Below, in pieces: positions 33,401 through 34,494 of a DNA stretch of 34,494 nucleotides. Below the pieces are notes generated by a model, which was not told the DNA's origin, did no database searches, and saw only the letters and a list, made by a program, of their open reading frames with translations. Each line of letters starts with the position of its first letter. Within the stretch, counting starts at the first letter, position 1. The position numbers and the translations under genes were made by a program. The DNA is from Streptomyces humi (lineage in GTDB: Bacteria; Actinomycetota; Actinomycetes; Streptomycetales; Streptomycetaceae): positions 1-34,494 of the forward strand of contig NZ_LBMU02000005.1 of NCBI RefSeq assembly GCF_001005085.2, given 5' to 3'.

Positions 33401-34494
33401 ACCGGACCGCGCTGCCCGCGCCGGAACCGCACCCCGGCGAACGGTCCCCGGCGGGAGGGACGTCGGACGACGACGGCTTCGTGGCGCCGAGGGGACCGTC
33501 CGAGCAGCTGCTGGCCGACATCTGGGCCCATGTGCTCGACGTGGAGCGGGTGGGCGCCCATGACGACTTCTTCGACCTGGGCGGCCACTCGCTGCTGGCC
33601 ACCCAGGTCGTGTTCCGCATCCGGGAGGCGTTCTCGGTCGAGCTGCCCCTCGCCGACCTGTTCGACCGGCCCACGGTGCGCGACCTCGCACCGCTCCTGG
33701 ACCGCTCGGGAGCCGGCACCGTGGTGCCGCGCATGGCGCGGGTCGACCACGACCGCACGGCGCGGCTTCCGCTGTCGTTCGCGCAGCAACGCCTCTGGTT
33801 CCTCGACCAGTTGGAGCCCGGCTCCGTCGAGTACGCCCTGCTGTCCCCCGTGCACTGGACCGGGCCCCTGGACGTCGCGGCCCTCGGGGCGGCCCTGGGC
33901 GGAGTGGTGGCGCGGCACGAGGTGCTGCGCACCCGGCTCGTCGCGGACGCCGACGGCGTTCCGCGGCAGGTGATCGACCCGCCGTACCCGTTCGCGCTGC
34001 CCGTGGTGGACGTCTCCACCGGGACGGATCCCGGAGCGGTCGCGCGCCGCCTGGTCGCGGCGGACGCCGGGGTGCCGTTCGACCTGGCGGCCGGTCCGCT
34101 GGTGCGGGCCACCCTGTTCCGGCTGGCCCCCGAGGAGCACGTGCTGGCACTCGCCATCCACCACGTGGTGTTCGACGAGTGGTCCGACCGGATCTTCCAC
34201 CGTGAACTGACGGCGCTGTACGAGGCGTTCCGGGTCGGGGAGCCCGACCCGTTGCCGCCGCTGGAGGTGCAGTACGCGGACTTCGCGGTGTGGCAGCGGC
34301 AGTGGCTGGACGGCGACGTGCTGGAGCGGCAGCTGTCGTACTGGCGTGAGCGGCTGGCCGGCGTCCCCGACACCGAACTGCCCATCGACCGGCCCCGGCC
34401 GCCCGTGCGTTCGGCCGCCGGCGCCCGGTGGCGGTTCGCCCTGCCGCAGGAGGTCGTCGAGGGCCTGCGTGAGGTGTCGCGTGAGTGCGGTGTG
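24982..34494 (+). CDS. Multimodular nonribosomal peptide synthetase (3' end missing)
   Basis: The frame is open from ATG 24982 to the window end, 3171 codons without a stop. Domains in order: condensation-domain remnant (residues 1 to about 220), A1 (222-713), PCP1 (Ser758), C2 (HH at 967-968), A2, PCP2 (Ser1800), C3 (HH at 1990-1991), A3, PCP3 (Ser2870), C4 (HH at 3060-3061, cut off). No epimerisation, methylation or thioesterase domain occurs in this part. Every A domain keeps the core motifs TSGSTGRPK, GYGPTE or variant, YRSGDR and NGKLDR. The remnant at the start marks this as the first, loading module. Upstream codons in this frame give no earlier start; the ribosome binding site (GGGGG) is modest. 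Basic building blocks made by the left operon are probably used by modules beyond the window. Confidence 0.93.
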   Translation, partial: MHGEPNSWRGRPADLPVLELPTDRPRATGGSARTAVAGFEVPPTTAQRLRNLSRTGGTPVRVLLLAALSVLMGRYASTDDVVLATDGALTRTDLTGEPSFAELPDRVREAPRGVSRHPVRFTYTGPGGTGAAGALREPEADSDLLLQVSDDRHGGLSGELAYDTALFDEATAQRMTRHLLALIEEAAGTPDRCVHELAVLAPDERDTLARAGTGPTLTLPPVGAVNELTARWAEESPDAVAVVADDRVLTYGALLARANRLAHHLRGMGVGPDSVVGLCLDRGADMVVAVLAVWQAGGAYLPLDPAHPADRLEYMLADSDASVLIGASRFVDGLGTPDRVVRLEDRARWEALPSSTPPARVRPDHLAYVIYTSGSTGRPKGVQVPHGGLLNLAVAFRTVLGAAPGTRALQFASLSFDAAALDLAMTLAAGGTLVVASAADRAQPGLLGTLVRAQAVTAASVSPSLLGVLEPAALADVGSLLVGSERVGAQVARDWAPGRRLVNGYGPTETSVIACVGPVDAGAPGAPPIGGPLPNTRVYVLGPTLEPVPVGVVGELFIAGPQLARGYGGRPALTGERFVADPLAADGTRMYRSGDRVRWLADGRLEFVARADLQLKVRGFRVEPGEVEEALAAHDGVRAVAVTAFGEGEARRLAAYVVPSDPTLGIPPVDTLRDLAGRRLPDFMVPSVFVELAALPLTTNGKLDRTALPAPDPTRPHRKPYVAPAPGTEELLAGIWARLLGVDRVGADDGFFELGGHSLLATQVMSRIRETFGTELPLEVLFRRPTVRQLAAALADAATGTGPDTGTGTGPDTGTGTPAGTSAQPIEPVDRDGDDLPLSFGQQRLWFLDQLAPNSAEYNLPLRLHFDHPLDVAALQTALDAVLVRHEALRTRLVPGPDGTVRQVIDEPAPFPLPVADVSTTPDPRRDSERLAHQEAMAPFDLANGPLVRAVLIRSAPDDHLLALSAHHAVFDEWSDLVLQRELRSLYDAFREGRPNPLPPLPVQYADFAVWQRRQLTGDVLDEELTYWRQQLADLPVLDLPTDRPRPAVRSTEGAVTRFSVPAHTAEALRTVSREHGTTMFMTLLTAFDVLLGKYAGSEDVVVGTPVANRHRAETEDLIGFFVNTLVIRTDLSGDPTFAELLGRVRETALGAYAHQDLPFEQLVDAVVTERDRSRSPLFQTMFSYGTTGGAYVNPGTLPVKCDLALRLVESDDGLLGEVEYSTALFDAGTVERLSGHLVRLLEAVAEDAGQRRVGELPVLSADERDQLVRGWHGAPAVLPSVGGVHELIAGWAVDTPDAVAMVSGGRVLTYAGLLERAGRLAHVLRGRGVGAESVVGLCLPRGVDMVVAVVGVWLAGGAYLPLDPEYPAERLEFMVADSGARVVLREGDLARTSDLPSTVPDVAVAPGQLAYVIYTSGSTGRPKGVQVSHGSVVGMVTALGPELGAGPGTRVLQFASFSFDAAVLDVAVTLARGGTLVVATAEERGEPEALTAMIGAEGVGAASVVPSLLGVLDPEQVSGIETLLLGAERLTEQVARAWAPGRRLVNTYGPTEATVMVTAGQVVGQGLPPIGAPVANARLYVLDDRLEPVPVGVAGEVFIAGPQVARGYAGRPALTAERFLPDPFASDGSRMYRSGDRARWLPDGRLDFVGRADQQVKVRGFRIEPGEIEAVLTAHPQVRSAVVVPFGAEDDRRLVAYLVPEDPATGIPPVTDLRAHAAAHLPAFMIPSVFTLVDVLPLTPNGKLDRAALPEPDVAQRGLPAYVPPASPTEELLVGVWSRLLGVARVGVTDNFFELGGHSLLATRVGSRIRELLSVDLPLSAMFDRPTVRELAAVVDRSARGTAVPPVTVADRDRPLPLSFAQQRLWFLDQLEPGSTEYTVALPVWLRGEKPDVEALGAALGAIVARHEVLRTRLVVGADGVPYQCVDDAPSGFPLPLVDVSGEPEPVAVARELVAGAAAVPFDLATGPLVRATLLRLAPDQHVLAVTVHHVVFDEWSDRVFRRELGSLYEAFRDGQPVPLAPLPLQYADFAAWQRQWLTGTALAAQRAYWVAQLADLPELELPVDRQRPRVRSTEGAVLRFTVPAHTTEALRRLSRAHDSTMFMTLLAALSVLLGRYGGAEDVAVGTPVANRNRAETEDLIGFFVNTLVMRTDLSGDPTFTELIARVRQTALGAFTHQDLPFEQLVDELVADRDRSRTPLFQVMFNYATWEAGDVLTDVLPAKYDLLVTVGDTGGDHGLRCEVQYGTALFDAATIDRMTGHFVGLLETLAADPERPLSQVPTLPAHERDLLTAEWQDGSAPDLTARGVHELVAARAAARPDSVALVCGERRLTYGGLMERANRLAHRLRDAGVGPESVVGLCLDRGVDTVVAMLAVWQAGGAWLSLDPEYPAERLAFMLADSRAALVVTQVHRAGVLPEGALPLLVLDDPATAAAITAAPHPAPRVDTHPEQLAYVIYTSGSTGRPKAVQVAHASVSRLFEAADLSGALTLSADSVWSVSHSFAFDFSVWEVWGPLTRGARSVVVPMDRVREPWRLRDLLAAEGVTHLSATPELFRQLSEAVEPGRDLPALGHVVFGGDALRRPHVARWSEARGLDAPALVNMYGITETTVHVTHHRLGSADLVGDPGLPVGRGLPGWRVYVLDERLSPVPVGVPGELYIGGAGVARGYGGRAALTAERFLADPFAGDGTRMYRSGDRARRLPDGVLEFVGRGDKQVKVRGFRIEPGEIEALLTAHPGVRSAVVTAHGDGAHRRLAAYLVPEDHAVGAPPVAVLREHLRHGLPDFMIPAAFVELAALPLTANGKLDRTALPAPEPHPGERSPAGGTSDDDGFVAPRGPSEQLLADIWAHVLDVERVGAHDDFFDLGGHSLLATQVVFRIREAFSVELPLADLFDRPTVRDLAPLLDRSGAGTVVPRMARVDHDRTARLPLSFAQQRLWFLDQLEPGSVEYALLSPVHWTGPLDVAALGAALGGVVARHEVLRTRLVADADGVPRQVIDPPYPFALPVVDVSTGTDPGAVARRLVAADAGVPFDLAAGPLVRATLFRLAPEEHVLALAIHHVVFDEWSDRIFHRELTALYEAFRVGEPDPLPPLEVQYADFAVWQRQWLDGDVLERQLSYWRERLAGVPDTELPIDRPRPPVRSAAGARWRFALPQEVVEGLREVSRECGV
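27376..27423. repeat. Exact 24-bp tandem duplication in the NRPS linker
   Basis: Two identical 24-bp copies (27376-27399 and 27400-27423) encode a repeated eight-residue Gly/Thr/Pro/Asp unit in the linker between PCP1 and C2. It keeps frame and lengthens a flexible linker. It is probably replication slippage. Confidence 0.8.
27480..30500 (+). other. NRPS module 2: C2-A2-PCP2
   Basis: C2 starts at LPLSFGQQRLWFLDQL and has HHAVFDE (967-973). It follows a PCP without epimerase, so it should be LCL type. A2 has FDAAVLD around Asp1461 and a pocket read as D-A-L-S-L-G-T-V-M-K, differing from A1 only at the positions equivalent to 322 and 331. Substrates of modules 1 and 2 are probably similar neutral residues. 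PCP2 Ser is 1800. Confidence 0.8.
30540..33720 (+). other. NRPS module 3: C3-A3-PCP3, threonine-like
   Basis: C3 has HHVVFDE (1990-1996). A3 has FDFSVWE around Asp2507, SATPELFRQL, VVFGGDAL and NMYGITETTVHVTH. The pocket reads D-F-W-S-V-G-M-V-H-K; the textbook threonine code is D-F-W-N-I-G-M-V-H-K, so 8 of 10 positions agree. L-Thr is the predicted substrate. The MYGITETTVH stretch is itself typical of Thr-activating domains. PCP3 Ser is 2870. Confidence 0.85.
33760..34494 (+). other. NRPS module 4: partial condensation domain
   Basis: LPLSFAQQRLWFLDQLEPGS opens a fourth C domain. HHVVFDE is at 3060-3066, and the lobe linker TELPIDRPRPPVRS appears just before the window ends. The domain is interrupted only by the window boundary, so at least one more module exists. 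Confidence 0.9.

Noticed and set aside
28198..34200. 2000-codon open frame on the minus strand
   Set aside because: It is antisense to the NRPS, and its sequence is a repetitive Arg/Gly/His/Val mixture mirroring NRPS repeats. The plus-strand frame has complete NRPS motifs.
1..34494. CRISPR arrays, insertion sequences, rRNA and tRNA genes
   Set aside because: No regularly spaced direct repeats, transposase motifs, terminal inverted repeats or structured RNA genes were seen.

Overview
The window is high-GC actinobacterial DNA, almost certainly Streptomyces. Third codon positions are strongly G/C, GTG starts and leaderless-looking promoters occur, and the gene content (NarL-type two-component pair, MbtH protein, multimodular NRPS, TetR/VOC/P450 accessory genes) is typical of that genus.

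Left part (1-15484): mostly short accessory operons. There is a gene fragment (1-78, -), a GNAT acetyltransferase, and a minus-strand series of TetR, VOC protein, an unlisted 30-codon ORF and a cytochrome P450. Then follow an MDR quinone reductase divergent from the TetR gene, a membrane fatty-acid desaturase, an exporter-type ABC protein, a membrane metallophosphoesterase, a Roadblock-like protein, an ArsR regulator, a VOC protein divergent from a WYL regulator, a crystallin-J1-like small protein, a DUF4142 protein, a peptidase S51 and a Rieske lipoprotein. The most unusual item is the 30-codon ORF (2229-2321, -). It has its own strong ribosome binding site, an aromatic-rich C-terminus, a 12-bp hairpin after it, and a P450 gene next on the same strand. 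This is the layout expected of a P450-modified ribosomal peptide (RiPP).

Right part (about 15.6 kb to the end): a nonribosomal peptide cluster cut off by the window end. One operon (SbnB/VioK-like dehydrogenase, VioC-like Fe/2OG arginine hydroxylase, VioD-like PLP enzyme) looks like a supplier of capreomycidine and possibly 2,3-diaminopropionate. A NarL-type kinase/regulator pair follows. A second operon (ABC exporter, MbtH, alpha/beta hydrolase, NRPS) builds and exports the peptide. The NRPS starts with a remnant of a condensation domain, then A-PCP, C-A-PCP, C-A-PCP and a partial C domain. The third A domain has a threonine-like code. Modules for the basic residues, the release domain and any SbnA partner must lie beyond 34494 or elsewhere.

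The two NRPS-cluster operons share a 29-bp inverted-repeat element (15748-15776 and 21647-21675; GTTCAAC, 15 nt, then a TTGAA half-site). This suggests co-control, perhaps by the NarL-type regulator encoded between them. Three consecutive GC-rich hairpins lie just upstream of the kinase gene.

All functional statements rest on reading motifs and on recalled family sequences; no database search was run.
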